DNA of 64,000 bases from Hysterangium stoloniferum (Eukaryota; Basidiomycota; Agaricomycetes; Hysterangiales; Hysterangiaceae), in contig WHVD01000001.1 in assembly GCA_015178975.1 (NCBI GenBank), positions 4,216,001-4,280,000 of the forward strand, in the 5' to 3' direction. A program made the translations under genes and the position numbers. Under the pieces are notes generated by a model. It was not told where the DNA came from and did no database searches. It was given only the letters and a program-made list of their open reading frames with translations. How positions within the stretch are numbered: the first letter of the stretch is position 1; each line of letters opens with the position of its first letter. Of the stretch, positions 34,477-46,235 are shown in pieces.

Positions 34477-34762
34477 CAGCATGCTTTGATTTAACATTAT
34501 ATTGTAGCTGTCTTATTGTACCATGAAATAGTAGATTGTGTTATATTATATTATACTCTACATACTTACAAATATTAGTCGATTTATTCGTGTTTTAGTA
34601 AAGGAACCCTCGGGCAGTTTAATGAAAATTTTCAAGAAACAATTGACACAGGGACTTGTGAGGTAAAAGTGGGAAGCGCGTGCTTATGTGAGCACTTCTA
34701 CTTTATATTTGCTCACCGGGAGCTTCATTGGTTTCTCTCTCCTACACCCTGGTTATCTTACT
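34477..34762. other. Short intergenic region, cyclase to deacetylase
   Basis: 286 bp with AT-rich cyclase 3-prime sequence (TTATATTATATTATAC near 34,539) and the deacetylase promoter. An in-frame ATG at 34,688 would extend the deacetylase by 25 mostly hydrophobic residues; I treat it as upstream sequence. Confidence 0.4.
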
Positions 34763-37700
34763 ATGGCTGTTGTAGATCCCACTGAGGTTGAGGTCAATGG
34801 TTTTGCTGAGCTAGGTCCACGAGCTGGCCCTTCCAATGGTGTTATTCAGGTCACAATGGACACTGCACCGCTGACAATCACAGCCCCACTTATTGTCGAG
34901 GATGGGGTCGAGTCTCGTCCAGATGCAGAGGAGGATTACTCGGAAGCTGAGAGCCATAATCAACTATCCACCACCGGCTATGTTTATGATACACGGATGC
35001 TGGATCACTGGCCTACCATCGTTCATGACAATGAAGAGGATCCTCATCCCGAACAACCAGAGCGTATTTCTAAAATATATTCTGCTTTACGCACGGCTAT
35101 GTGTTTCAAGCGAATGCGTAAGCTAAAAACACGCGATCTTTTGAAGCACGAAGCTATGTTGGTACACAGCGAAGACCATTGGGATAAGGTCGATGCTATT
35201 GCAAGTGAGTGAACGCCTCGCCACAACCTGTTAATTCACTCGTGCGCCATATGCGTCTTTCAGACGTGTCATCTTGTTGCAAATTACACTTCGAGTGAAT
35301 GTAATGACAATTACTGATTGCGTATTTTCTTATGCAGTGATGGACGATGAAGCAATCCGGAATTCCGAGACGTATTACGAACGGTTGTCATTATATATTC
35401 ACAAGCACACACCTCAGGTAGCGAAACTGAGTGCTGGTAGTGTTATTGAAACATGCCTTGCAGTCGCTCGTGGTGACGTCCGAAATGCATTCGCAATAGT
35501 CCGCCCGCCAGGACATCACGCTGAGCCCGAAGAACATATGGGTTTCTGCTTTTTCAACAATGTTGCTATTGCTGCACGGGTTGTACAGCAAGAGACATCC
35601 ATTAAGAAGATTCTCATATTAGACTGGTAATTACTGATGACTTATTGTACTGTTTAGCTGATAAACAGATCAGGGATGTGCACCACGGTAAGTTTAATTC
35701 ATGTAGAATTTTTGCGTTAGTAAACCTGGCCAGGCAATGGTACACAGCGTGCGTTCTGGACTGATGAGAGTGTACTATACATTTCTCTCCATCGATACGA
35801 ATCCGGTACCTTTTATCCTAGTGGGCCTTATGGAAGCATGGAATCATGTGGAGAAGGAAAAGGTCTCGGCACGTACGTAGTATCCTAAAGATTGTCCAAC
35901 TGCTGTCTGAAAGACGCCTACCAGCTCGGTCAACATTCCTTGGCCAACTAAAGGCATGGGCGATGCTGACTATCTATACGCTTTTGAGAAGGTTGTTCTA
36001 CCAATAGCGTATGAGTTTGCCCCAGAACTTGTAATAAGTATGTGATCGCATTGCAGGAATCATTCTTATCACTGACACTTCCACAGTTTCGGCAGGATTT
36101 GACGCTGCCGATGGGGACATTCTGGGTGAATGCTTTGTGACACCTGCGGGCTATGCACATATGACCCATATGTTATCCTGCCTTGCCGGAGGAAAATTAG
36201 CTGTTGCATTAGAGGTGGGTAGCTTCCCTTTAGATATTGACATTCCTGCTCACACTCTTCAGGGGGGTTATAATTTGGATTCAATATCACGATCTGCTCT
36301 AGCAGTTACCCAGGTTTTATTAGGAGAGGCACCTCCGGAATTACCGCCCATGGTGGCGAGCGAGGAGGCTACGGAGACTATCTGGCACGTCACCATGCAA
36401 CAAAGCCAGTATTGGAAATGTATGCACCCCAAGGCTGTGGAACCTCGCGATGGTTTGATCTACACATTTCTTTTATTTGAAGAGATAGTGCTGACGTGAT
36501 AATATAGAAGTACAGGCCCACACTCTTTCTATTCCCGGTATGTAGTAGCTTTGTTGTAATGATGTCACTCAGTTCTAAAGACTTTTATCACAGAACTACT
36601 CAAGCTTTACCGAGCGGACTACCTATTCCGCGCCCATAAAATGTATCAAATACCCTTCGTCGATGAAAGCCTCGAGAGTCGATTCAACGGACAAATCGTC
36701 TGCACGTTAGTTCTTCCACGAGTGACTTTAGGGCATCTTCTCATCCTTATTAGACAAAATGTATATTCATGTACCAGTACCCTAGTGGTTTTTATGCATG
36801 ACTTGTTAGTATTGTTTGGTTTAGCGGTTCGATTGACTTTGACTCACCTATTACAGATGTAATCTACGTGTGGAGCTTGATGGCAAGACACATTGCAATG
36901 TACAACAAGAGAAATCATATTTGGTACGTTTCTCTAATTTTTGTCGGAAGCTTAATTTGACGGCCAGAAATTCAGGTGGATTCAACAAAGCAACTCATTG
37001 AATGGGTTACAAATTCGGAAGAGTATGGGTATATTGACCTTAATCTGAACGCGCAACCGATTCCGCAGACACGACTTCATCATGCAGTTAGTCGAAGCTT
37101 GATCCAACATCTCATGCTCATTCTTCATGTATGTAGACTGCTAAATCTGCAGACCAAGCTGTTCGCGAAGCAGTCGTTTATGTATGGGATAACTACATTG
37201 AGCACGTCCGGTGGTTTCTCTAACCTTGCTGAACTAACTAATGGGTCATTGTAGACTTTCTGAAGCACAGAATGTTGTCTTCATCTGTCATGGTCCCGGC
37301 TGTCGTGCTACGATGAGTCTTCTACCGGCAAGAGGTGTGTGACTTATCTCTCACGTCGCTGTGCTTCAATTAATAATCAACGTCGAACATGCAGATGTGA
37401 AACGAAAAGTGCAGGCGATTGTGCATATTGTAGCGAAAGGCCTGCCGCCGAAAGCACCCCAAGATGAGATGCAGAGCTGGTATCGTACAGTGTGTCTTCA
37501 CCCACCCTAACCTAACGATTTTCCTTTTCCTCAATCACGGACTAATCAACACGTTTCTAGCGTTCCCTTGTCTTTGTGCCGAAAGACAACTCTTTACTTG
37601 GAGATTCACCAAAGAGAATCTTAAAGCGCTACGGAAACGTTCGACCACTAGGTAAACTCTATTACGTACCGTTTCTGATCGACCACTCGGCTAAAGGCAT

Positions 37701-37872
37701 TTTCTTACTGCAAGATATAGACAGCTCCGTGCGAATGCTATCGGCTGCCCTGCCTTTTATACAGGCATTCGTTACAGAAGGAACAATAGGTTTAGCGCAG
37801 ACCCAGCCTGTGGAAACAAATGGCGAACCAGTGACAAGTAATAATTACACGGGGTCATTTGACGAGATTTAA
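34763..37872 (+). CDS. Class II histone deacetylase, Hda1/Clr3 type, 745 aa, 16 exons
   Basis: Exons 34763-35204, 35338-35626, 35674-35687, 35734-35872, 35925-36037, 36087-36214, 36263-36452, 36508-36537, 36594-36705, 36754-36804, 36857-36923, 36976-37086, 37137-37201, 37255-37334, 37395-37489, 37561-37872; phases close. Zn-dependent removal of acetyl groups from histone lysines in the nucleus; Clr3-type enzymes support silencing. Catalytic signs: [53 protein letters not shown]. The second half matches the Arb2-like C-terminal domain ([20 protein letters not shown]). Exon 3 has only 14 nt, and intron 13 appears to use a GC donor (37,202). Intron 6 (36,215-36,262) has no in-frame stop and is easily misread as coding. 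Confidence 0.93.
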
Positions 37873-37948
37873 TGAATAATGTGAGTACTGGTTCGTTCTG
37901 TGTGCAACTTTACAAGCCACTAAATCGGTGTACATCTTTGTCTTCCAG

Positions 37949-38082
37949 GTCCTCCACTCATGGAACAAAGTGCCGTTTCAGCTATGATAGCTCACAATGT
38001 AACTGTTGGACTTGCCGTCCAGGAAGCATGGGAATCACGTAATGCAAGCATGAGTAAGGAGGGTAGCCAATACGAGAGGTGA
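37949..38082 (+). pseudogene. Amidohydrolase C-terminal scrap
   Basis: An acceptor-like TCTTCCAG precedes PPLMEQSAVSAMIAHNVTVG and GLAVQEAWESRNAS, the same region as the C-terminus of the fragment at 8,326-9,137 (PPLTEQSTISALIAHN). It lies on the opposite strand to the N-terminal remnant next to it, so the gene was rearranged. Confidence 0.6.
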
Positions 38083-38138
38083 GGGGGCAACTGACCTGCT
38101 CTCAGGTAACCAATGGGACGGTCAAGTTGTAAGGGAAT

Positions 38139-38207
38139 CACCGGGATAACCCCCCTCTCCAAAAAATTCTAGAATCCTTAGTAGAGCCTTATTTTATATA
38201 AACTCCA
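38139..38207. repeat. 69-bp repeat, copy 2
   Basis: Matches 23,620-23,688 (see that entry). Here it lies between two oppositely oriented amidohydrolase pieces. Confidence 0.55.
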
Positions 38208-38345
38208 ACAATCATCCATACACGAATAAACAATGTTAATTTTTCAGGAGTCCAATTTACAGAAGAAAATACATGTTAGGATTTTCCCCACAACCATGTC
38301 TGGAGTAAATGTGCATAGGCGTCATACATATTTCTTCATTGAGTT

Positions 38346-39258
38346 CACTTACTTTATCTGTCTCCAGCCAGTGGAAGTGGAGGAGCCAGGCTGCTCGATT
38401 AGCTTCGGGGAAGGGGATCCTTCAGTCGTAGTGCGAAGCTTGATGGGAAATGCTTGACCACCTACCAACATCAGCTTAGCGGCACAATCTGGGAACACTT
38501 TGTCATAAAACATGATACTTACCAATTGCATTAGCACTCCCAGGCAAGGCGTTGACCCTCGTGACACCGCCCGAGATGGTGAACCTAAATGCATCATCAT
38601 GCGTATTTAAACCATGTAAAGACTTTAAATTGGGTTGTGCTATGCCTTTGACGGAGTTCAGGTCGGTTGCGTCATCCAATTCAGGTACAGACTCGACACC
38701 TAGATGTGAGTGAAGGTCAACAATTCTGCGTCAGCATTCTAACAGCGAGCAAGGCAAAACAACGAGTTATTCATATTTCACTCACCCTGGGGTCACCTAA
38801 GCCCCCTTCGCATCGACGATTACAAGGCTCGAGCCGTAGAGACTTTCCTCTTGGAGATATGAGCCTCCCACCGATCTGATCAACCCTCTGTTGAATCAGT
38901 AACACGTCGCCTTTCACGATTTCGTAGCCCCACAGTTTCCAGTCCAAATCGTCGCGTTGTGTATTATCGTAGGTCGTGTGCCCGCTTCACACCTGTCGGA
39001 CTGATTACGCCTTCCAAAGTTCGCAGGAGGACCTGGTATGATCTCAAGCTCCTGGCAACGCTCCGGAACATGAGCAGCATTGGCAAGGATGTGGTGGCTG
39101 GCGTTGGATGATATGTACGAATGGCAATACACTGGAAAGCATAGCAGGGTTATCGCAGATAAGGCTAAACCAACGCAAGCAAATGGTTGACTTCTCCTTC
39201 CACGTTTGTATACATGGTTTACACGATTGGGCCACGAAAGCTCTCCCATAAAGCTCAA
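38346..39258 (-). pseudogene. Amidohydrolase N-terminal remnant
   Basis: The minus-strand start has a signal-anchor helix (FACVGLALSAITLLCFPVY), then CQELEIIPGPPANF, PTIIHNATIWTG, EIVKGDVLL, LVIVDAKGA-stop-VTPG, NALPGSANAI and GGQAFPIKLRTTTEGSPSP. These are the N-terminal landmarks of the fungal membrane-anchored amidohydrolase. A frameshift follows TIWTG, and a TAG replaces the Trp usually before VTPG. A GTAAGT intron remains near 38,515. Only about the first 200 residues are represented; the metal-binding His region is not recognisable. Confidence 0.65.
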
Positions 39259-41140
39259 ACTAAGTCCAGCTGCGACGACCTATACTCTAGAAAGTTGTAA
39301 AAGACGAGAAATGCTTTAAGCGAGAAGATAAATTTGTTTATATTCAATTGACTATGAATTGCTCACATGCTAAACCCCGTAGTCGGCGATCTGGGTGTCC
39401 TTAGTATCAAGCCTGATTAGACCAAACAAGCTGTACTTTTTGCATCACTCTTAGCGTTCATAAAATATTATGATGCGTAATTAAAATGTGTTTTTATGGT
39501 AACAAGGACTGGACAGCTTGCTTTTTGGCACATGCTGTTGACGGGTAGTATATAGAGCGCCTTTCAGCGCTAACTTTGGGTCATTTTTTTAGCTTGTGTG
39601 TGCACCTTATCTTCTTGCGTATCTCGCTAAAGCAACTTTTGCAGATTATACCTGCTACTCATGTAACTTTTCTAATGAATTAAATGAACACTCCTTTCTC
39701 TGTTCGCCTACCTGCCTGCGGCGATCACCTTCGAACCCATTTGCTCCTACGAAATTCGAAAGTTCTCCTCGTTCATGAAGATAGGAGATAATCTTATTTA
39801 CTTTTCGAATCGCTCGGTGTAAGCTGTGAGATGAAAGAGTCAACAACTGAATGAAAAGCAGTCGGGCATGGACGCATTGTGCCGCTGTCGGATGTGCCAA
39901 TCGGCGGCTGTACTTCATGATTGGGATAATAAGGGTGCATTTCAGTCTCCACCGCGACAGTCTACTCCAGGGCTTGGTGATAGAAATATATTTTCTGGAT
40001 TGAGATGCAGTACTGCGACATATACAAACGAATCCAGCTGGTTGTATGGTCATGTTTTCCTTGTCGCAGACTCGATAAGTCAGGGATTCGCTCGAGAACA
40101 TCGTAGACGCATCACTAGGATATTGAAGTGATGTATAGTCTTTTCACTAAACGAAGGCGCAGTCATGTGTATCTATCGCACTGCGACTTGAGCATTTATG
40201 ATCCCGATGCGTATCTTCTCGCGAGCTAGAGACTGATCGCACATGAACGACCCAGCCATCCACTACCCATGTCGTAAACAGTCCTGTACCATGAGGCAGA
40301 CAATAAAAAATTTCTTCGACCTGTACAATGTCGCGTCGTATCAGGAGGAAGAAGTTGAAATGACACATCCTGCAGTTGCTTTCCGTGCTTTTAAACGGTG
40401 CAAGCCACTAAGACGCGACGGACACACCGTCTCCTCAGGCTTCACTTTTTCTACTCCCTTATACTGGATAGCAACTTTACCGATTCGAACCCTCATGGCT
40501 CTTATAATTTCTTGCAACGAATAGCTTTTGATTCGCAGCTGGGGAGTCATCCGGTTCTATTGGTCCCGACACTAATGAAGTACCCTGGATATATGCCTTC
40601 CAAAGAGCCTGGTTCGTCATGCCATAAGCACTACGCTCGTCGAATTGTCAAAATCTTATTATCTCAATCAAATATTCGTTCATCTTTTTCGTTTTATGCT
40701 ACGCAGAGGTGTCGGACCTAACCGCACATCTCCACTCTCTTCGTTCGATCAATCAATTTACTATCGATCCCTCATATTTTCTTGACCTTCATATCGTCCT
40801 AGAACATGATCCCGGCCATTTGCTGCACTTGCTATGACATACCCTTCTAAGTTTTTCTATTGATATGTGCTCTACATCTGTATTGTCCAATTCAGAAATT
40901 GTTGAACGATGTTGTTCTCTGAAGTCAACATTCAGATTAAATCAGAAGAGTCTGGTTCTCTAATTTCGACCATACAAACAATCCAAACGTGATTTTCAAC
41001 ACATGTGCCAGGGTTGACAAACTACTCGGCTACCGCATGTACAAGGAAGCAAGTCACAAGTCACCAACGTATCACCCTTCCGGCCACGTTGATCTACGTC
41101 CTTAGGACTCCCGACTACTACCGTATCATACCATCTCGCC
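39259..41140. other. 1.9-kb stretch without a supported gene
   Basis: Frames of 87-148 codons occur on both strands (39,655-40,101 minus; 40,243-40,721 plus) but none shows a known domain or a consistent spliced model. A TTTTTTAGC stretch near 39,586 and the region before 41,141 may hold the upstream sequence of the NLR gene. Confidence 0.35.
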
Positions 41141-42767
41141 ATGCCGTTTTTTTCGAATTTGCGTCGTTTTGCTAAAAACAAACTAACAACTGCTGATTTT
41201 GCTAATGTCGTGGAGCAACAAGGAAACACGTACAATGATCCCGGCTTTGGATTTAAAGAACTTTCGCCAGGGACTACCCCTACCGTTTATGGGTTTGATG
41301 GGCATCGCGAAAAGTCCTGGACAGCCGATAACGGGAAGCTCTGGCTCCGGGACTTTCTCCCACAGGCTATACCTACAGCACGCATTTTGACATTTGGTTA
41401 TGATGCCTACACAGACAGTTCATCGTCTGTGCAGACTTTACATGGTCATGCACAGGATTTCCTTGCGCGACTTTGCATGTCTAGGGAAACAATCGACACT
41501 AAGGTTCACTGACTGAAACTCACCGATATTGTCTTGCTTGCTGATGGTTGTTTTCTATTTTCTGTAGCAACGCCCAATAATCTTCATTGCACATAGCCTT
41601 GGCGGTATTATTCTTAAGAGTGTACGTCACCTCAAAATAAAAAAATCGTCTGGTACATTTCATTCATGCTTGGAAGCAGGCCTTAATCCAAGTGAATGCT
41701 GCCAATGAAGGGCATCTTCTGCCACATAAATGGATTCATGTATCGACATATGGCATTGTCTTCCTTGGTACACCTCACCAAGGCACAGACATAGTGCCCA
41801 AACTGGTTTCGCTGTGCACCCGGCCAAATAATATCTTGTTGAAGCATTTAACCACTCACTCTGAGCTATTACAGCAACAAAATTCCGATTTTAATCCCAT
41901 CACTGCCCAATTTCATATGAAATTTTTCTATGAAACTTTACCTACTACTCTCCTCGGTTGTATTTCTGAGACCGTGAGTTTAGAGATTCTGATAGACCTC
42001 ACAACCATGTTAAATTATAGTATGCATCCAGATTGTTCCCAAATCATCTGCTGTGGTGCTGGGGCTGTCAACATAGAATCAATAGGCATGCATAAGGATC
42101 ACATTGGGATATCTAAATTTCAGTCTGTTGATGATGATGATTTCAAGTCTCTGTTGTCTGCTGTACAAGACATGGTTAAAAAAGCCCTAGTCATGGTTCA
42201 TGACCGGTGGATTAAATTTAATCAACAAAATGGTGTGTGTATTAATGTGAATGAACATACATAGGCTAACATTATTGAGCAGAGGGTACTCCCAAGGAAC
42301 CTATATACATGTCTAAGCACCGTCCTAGTCCAAGGTTTGTGGGACAGGAGAAATATCTTATGAGACTTGGACAATTTTTTGCCCCTGAGAACTCCCTCCC
42401 AGCATGGAATCATTTCCTTTTGTATGGAATGGGAGGAGTTGGGAAAACTCAGACTTGTTTGACATTCATTGAAGAGATGCTTGGCAATGACTAGTAAGTT
42501 ACTAATACTGTGTATTCTTACCAGCACTCACAGGAAAACATTAAGTAACTTTTGGGGCATTTTCTGGATAGATAGTACAAACACGGAAACTTTAACATAT
42601 GGCATTTCAAATATTGTTGAAGATGCTGAAGCCAAGGGCATTGAAAAGTCTCCAGAGGCAGTTTTAAGATGGCTTGCAGCCAATCAAAAGCAATGTCTCA
42701 TCATCTTTGACAATGCTGATGGAATAGATGGAGTGGTTACAGACTATTTGCAACAGAGAAGACATCC
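41141..42767 (+). pseudogene. NLR-type protein (copy 2): alpha/beta-hydrolase plus NB-ARC, truncated
   Basis: Exons 41141-41503, 41568-41621 and 41680-41973 keep phase and give a lipase-like domain: TARILTFGYDAY, then IIFIAHSLGGIILKSAL (nucleophile motif), VFLGTPHQG and FYETLP. This is the SesB-like effector domain of fungal NLRs. After a linker (ESIGMHKDHIG) come P-loop GMGGVGKTQ (42,428), FWIDSTNTETL and Walker B CLIIFDNADGIDG (42,698). Relative to copy 1 it lacks one T in GTGGTG-CTGGGGCT (near 42,052), which shifts the frame. It is cut at 42,767, so the rest of NB-ARC and the sensor repeats are missing. Fungal NLRs of this type act in heterokaryon incompatibility or defence; that role is inferred from the family. 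Confidence 0.8.
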
Positions 42768-42876
42768 ATGACTGGGGGAGGCTCCTTGAGGACTTCCTGG
42801 ATAGGGTGATCAATATCCATCAATGTAATATCAGGTTGATGAATGGGGCTCCCCAGGGAAATGCAAGGTGAGCAGG
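42768..42876 (-). pseudogene. Unrecognised minus-strand gene, 3-prime piece
   Basis: The minus frame PIHQPDITLMDIDHPIQEV and KEPPPVMDVFS lies beyond the outer LTR-D and appears to continue the broken gene of 44,350-45,385. It directly abuts the NLR break at 42,767. Confidence 0.4.
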
Positions 42877-44349
42877 TGTTACGACCGTGTCACAACCTGA
42901 TGGCCCCTGAGGTTATCGCCACCCATCAACGATTCAAGTCATCATTCAAGTCCTCACATTGGAAACCATTGGTTTCCCGATGCTGACATATGCCTTTGCA
43001 GTGATCAAACTCCATTTACACGCCAGTCAAAATATACTCCTACTATCTGGTTAAACTCTGATAGTGTTACGACTGTGTCACAACCCTATCTGTCCCAAGG
43101 TTATTGCCACCTATCAATGTTTCAAGTCACCATCTCGGAAACCATCGGCCCCGAAGCTGACGTATGTTTTCGTGAAGATCAAACTCCGTTTATGCCCACG
43201 TCAAAATAACTCGTATTGTCTGGTCAAACTTTGATACATCCCCTTTTATTATGTTGATCCGTTCAATCTTATGTTTCATATATGTCTATCTATATTTGTA
43301 GTCCTTGAACTATTTCCTTTTATCGTAATCCCGCTCTCGGTTATCATCGGCCTCTGAACTAATCATAAACCTCCCGTTCCTAGTCAAGCTTATTGTTAAT
43401 ACCGTTTTCTGCCCTTCTCCCCATTAGTATTTTCTAGACGCCTGTTACTTGTATATGAACCCACTGTAGTTGTAGTTACTAGGCAATCAGAATATCGACT
43501 CAGAATACCCTCATACGCCTGTAACAGTCTCATACTAAGAATCCCCCATCCGCCTTTGCGTGCGCTCGCCCACTCCCGGCCCCGACCCCCTTGGCCCGAC
43601 GCTCGACTTGTCCTTCGGTTCCGATCGGTATCTCGCCGAGAGGAGCTCTTTAGGATTAGTCTTCGCCCGCCCGAAATTTAAGGACACCCTACGGATATTT
43701 GCAAGGGCGCAGCACATAAGCTGAAGCCAAGTCCTTCCAATCGGTCCCTGTCGGCCACCAACATTTAGTCAGTTTTTAGTTCTTAACAGATAGGTCCCTT
43801 TTTTATTATGATGATCCGTTCTACTCTATGTTTCACATATGTCTATATATACTTGTAACCCACGGACTATTTTCTTTTCGCATAATTCCACTCTCAGTTA
43901 ACCCATGGCCTCCAAACTAATTGTAACCTTCCTGTTCCTAGTCAAGCTTATTTGTCAATACCATTTTCCGCTCTTCTCCTAGTTAGTATTTTCTAGATGC
44001 CAAATTTTTGTATATGAACCCACTGTAGTTCTAGTTACAAGGCAATCAGAATATCGACTCAGAATACCCTCTTACACCTCTAGAAGTCTCATACTAAGTA
44101 CTCCACTATCCGCCTTTGTGTGGGCTCGCCCACTCTCGGTCTCCGACCCCTTGGCCCGACACTCGACTTATCCTTCGGTTCCAATCAGTAGTTTTGCTGA
44201 GAGGTATTCATTAGAACTAGTCTTCACCCATCTGAAATTTAAGGACACCTGACAGATAATTGCGAGGGCGCAGCACATAAGCTGAAGCCAAGTCCTTCTG
44301 ATCGGTCCCTGTTGGCCTACTGACATTAGTCATTTTTCAGTTCTTAACA
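42877..44349 (+). mobile_element. Solo LTR-D (outer, about 744 bp) carrying a nested LTR-D
   Basis: It starts TGTTACGACCGTGTC and ends CAGTTCTTAACA, with target duplication GCAGG (42,872-42,876; 44,350-44,354). The inner LTR and its duplication account for 729 bp. Stem-loop at 44,267-44,289. Confidence 0.9.
43065..43788 (+). mobile_element. Nested solo LTR-D (724 bp)
   Basis: TGTTACGACTGTGTC to TTAGTTCTTAACA with target duplication GATAG (43,060-43,064; 43,789-43,793). It inserted into an LTR of its own family in the same orientation. Stem-loop at 43,706-43,728. Confidence 0.92.
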
Positions 44350-45385
44350 GCAGGGAGAGGCAGGTGGTGGACTCCGAACTGGCAGGGGAATGAGGGATGT
44401 GTCTGACACCGTAGAGAACAATGGTGTCGGGGTAGAGCAGGTGGCAACAAGGGGGTCAGGCGATGTGCAGGAGGGTGGAGTTGGCCACGGTGCTGGAGAG
44501 GGCTTGGGCACGGGTGAGGGCGGTGGTACGAGGGAAGGTCCTGTGGAGGGGAGAGGTAATGGTATAGGGGGAAGAGGAGGTGGGTCGGTGGCAGATGGCT
44601 CAAGACTTCCCAGCAGCTCTGAAAAAGGTGTGAAGTGCTGCAGTGGGGGCATGGAAGAAATGGATGGAGGTGGAGAGAGGTGGGTGGAGCTGGACAGCAT
44701 CGCAGGTTTGGCTGGACGATACCCCCTCCAAACCCTGATGGAAGTCGGTAATTTTCTTCATTGGTTAGGGTCACTCGTGAAGAAGTGAATGTTGTCAGGA
44801 AGTAAAAAAACTTTGTGGCAGTCAGTGCTGAGGTACTTGTCATCATAGGTGGGGTAGCATGGTTCATCATCCTCCAAGTTGGATGAGAAATCGATGGGGC
44901 CCATCTGGCCATCTGGTAGGTTCATTCCTGGGGCCCACGTTGGGAAGGAGGTCTGGGAGGTAGTGCAACTCCGTCCCCATGTCATAATGCAATGCTTTGT
45001 AGTTTGATCCTCCATACTCTGTCCCAATCGTAGAAGGTGACACTGTCCTTTCCTTTCCTGCTTTTCTGTCCCACACTCTGAACGCATGGTGTTCCCCTGT
45101 CACTGCAATCCATCTCAGTGAAATCCGTCCACTTATGGCCCAGGGGGGGGCAATGGTTGAAGGGTTGTTGCTTCCTTCCATTCTCCTCCATTCCTGCTGT
45201 GTCCGCTTTGAGGGGACATTATCCCTAGCACCCATCTTTTGCTGTCCTTCTAAGTACTCCTCCCTCCTCTTCCTCTTGAGCATTTTCAGTTCCTCCTGAA
45301 CTTGCACAGAGAAAGCCTCGGACTGCCATTTTTTTCTGATCTCCTCAGTGGAAGGGAAGATACTATGAGGGGGTGGGGGGGTGTC
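44350..45385 (-). pseudogene. Unrecognised minus-strand gene, middle piece
   Basis: Minus-strand frames give VQEELKMLKRKRREEYLEGQ, then SGRISLRWIAVTGEHHAF, GTELHYLPDLLPNVGPRNEP, MGPIDFSSNLEDDEPCYPTY, HKVFLLPDNIHFF and a Pro-rich end. Two frames are needed (a frameshift near 45,000), and a TGA follows DPNQ. The coiled start is basic. I know no family for it. It is interrupted by gypsy C on the right and by LTR-D on the left, and continues at 53,393-53,820 and 42,768-42,876. Confidence 0.45.
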
Positions 45386-46199
45386 TGTTACGACTGGAAA
45401 TCCCGCCGGACTACGGGCACTAACTTATACGCACCCGCCCCCTATATTCACCCATTATCAGTTCACCGGAATTCCCGCTGAACTCCATATGTCAGACTCG
45501 TCTATGTTTGTCTTTGTTACATTGTGTTTCAGTCACCGGAAAACCCACTGGACTCCATCTCTGTCTATTTCCAACCTTGTCCCGTGCATCAGTCACTGGA
45601 CCCTGCTCAGTAAAACCTGTCACCTCTCTAACAGAGCCCCATTCCCATTTTAGTCAAATGACCTGTCACAATTCAGACTCCACTCCCGCTGTTTCCCGTT
45701 ATGGTTTATGATTTGTCACTATTCGGACTCTGCTCCGTTCCATCCCGTTCCTAACACCAATTTGGTGTTTACTATTCCCATTTTATGTTTTGCTCATTTC
45801 ATTTCATTATTACTGGATTCAGTATGACATTTACTCCACTGTCTATGTAAACTGGCAGATGTTGTACATACAATCCAGTCAGAAAATCGGCTTAGATTCC
45901 CCCCAGTAATCTAATACATTTTCTGCTCTAAAACCCTACTTGAATCACACTGCTCGCACTAGTCGGAGCCCACGGGCTCCAGTGCATCTATCTCTCTCAC
46001 TAATCTCGACTTACGACCCACGACCTCTGACCTACGACCCCTCAAACCATGACCCCCACCCAGACTCCCCGGGATTCCCATCTGCCTGTCTGAAATTGGA
46101 TAACACGATCTAGCAAGGGCGCAGCCTATAAGCTGAAGCCAAGTCCTGCCAGATATTCTGTGGGTTTCTCCGGAGACCCACCCTGTACGTATCCTAACA
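45386..46199 (+). mobile_element. 5-prime LTR-C of gypsy C
   Basis: 814 bp, TGTTACGACTGG to TATCCTAACA. Stem-loop at 46,118-46,140 with intact CAGC/GCTG and GGC/GCC arms. The internal region begins GTATTTTCTGACTAAGAC. Confidence 0.92.
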
Positions 46200-46235
46200 G
46201 TATTTTCTGACTAAGACTTGCAGATTGCTTTCATT

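Noticed and set aside
39655-40101. 148-codon minus frame
   Set aside because: No domain, no splice model, and overlapping frames on the other strand are equally open.
40470-40560. Possible tRNA gene on the minus strand (GGTTCGAATC B-box-like)
   Set aside because: No A box or cloverleaf can be drawn at the right distance.
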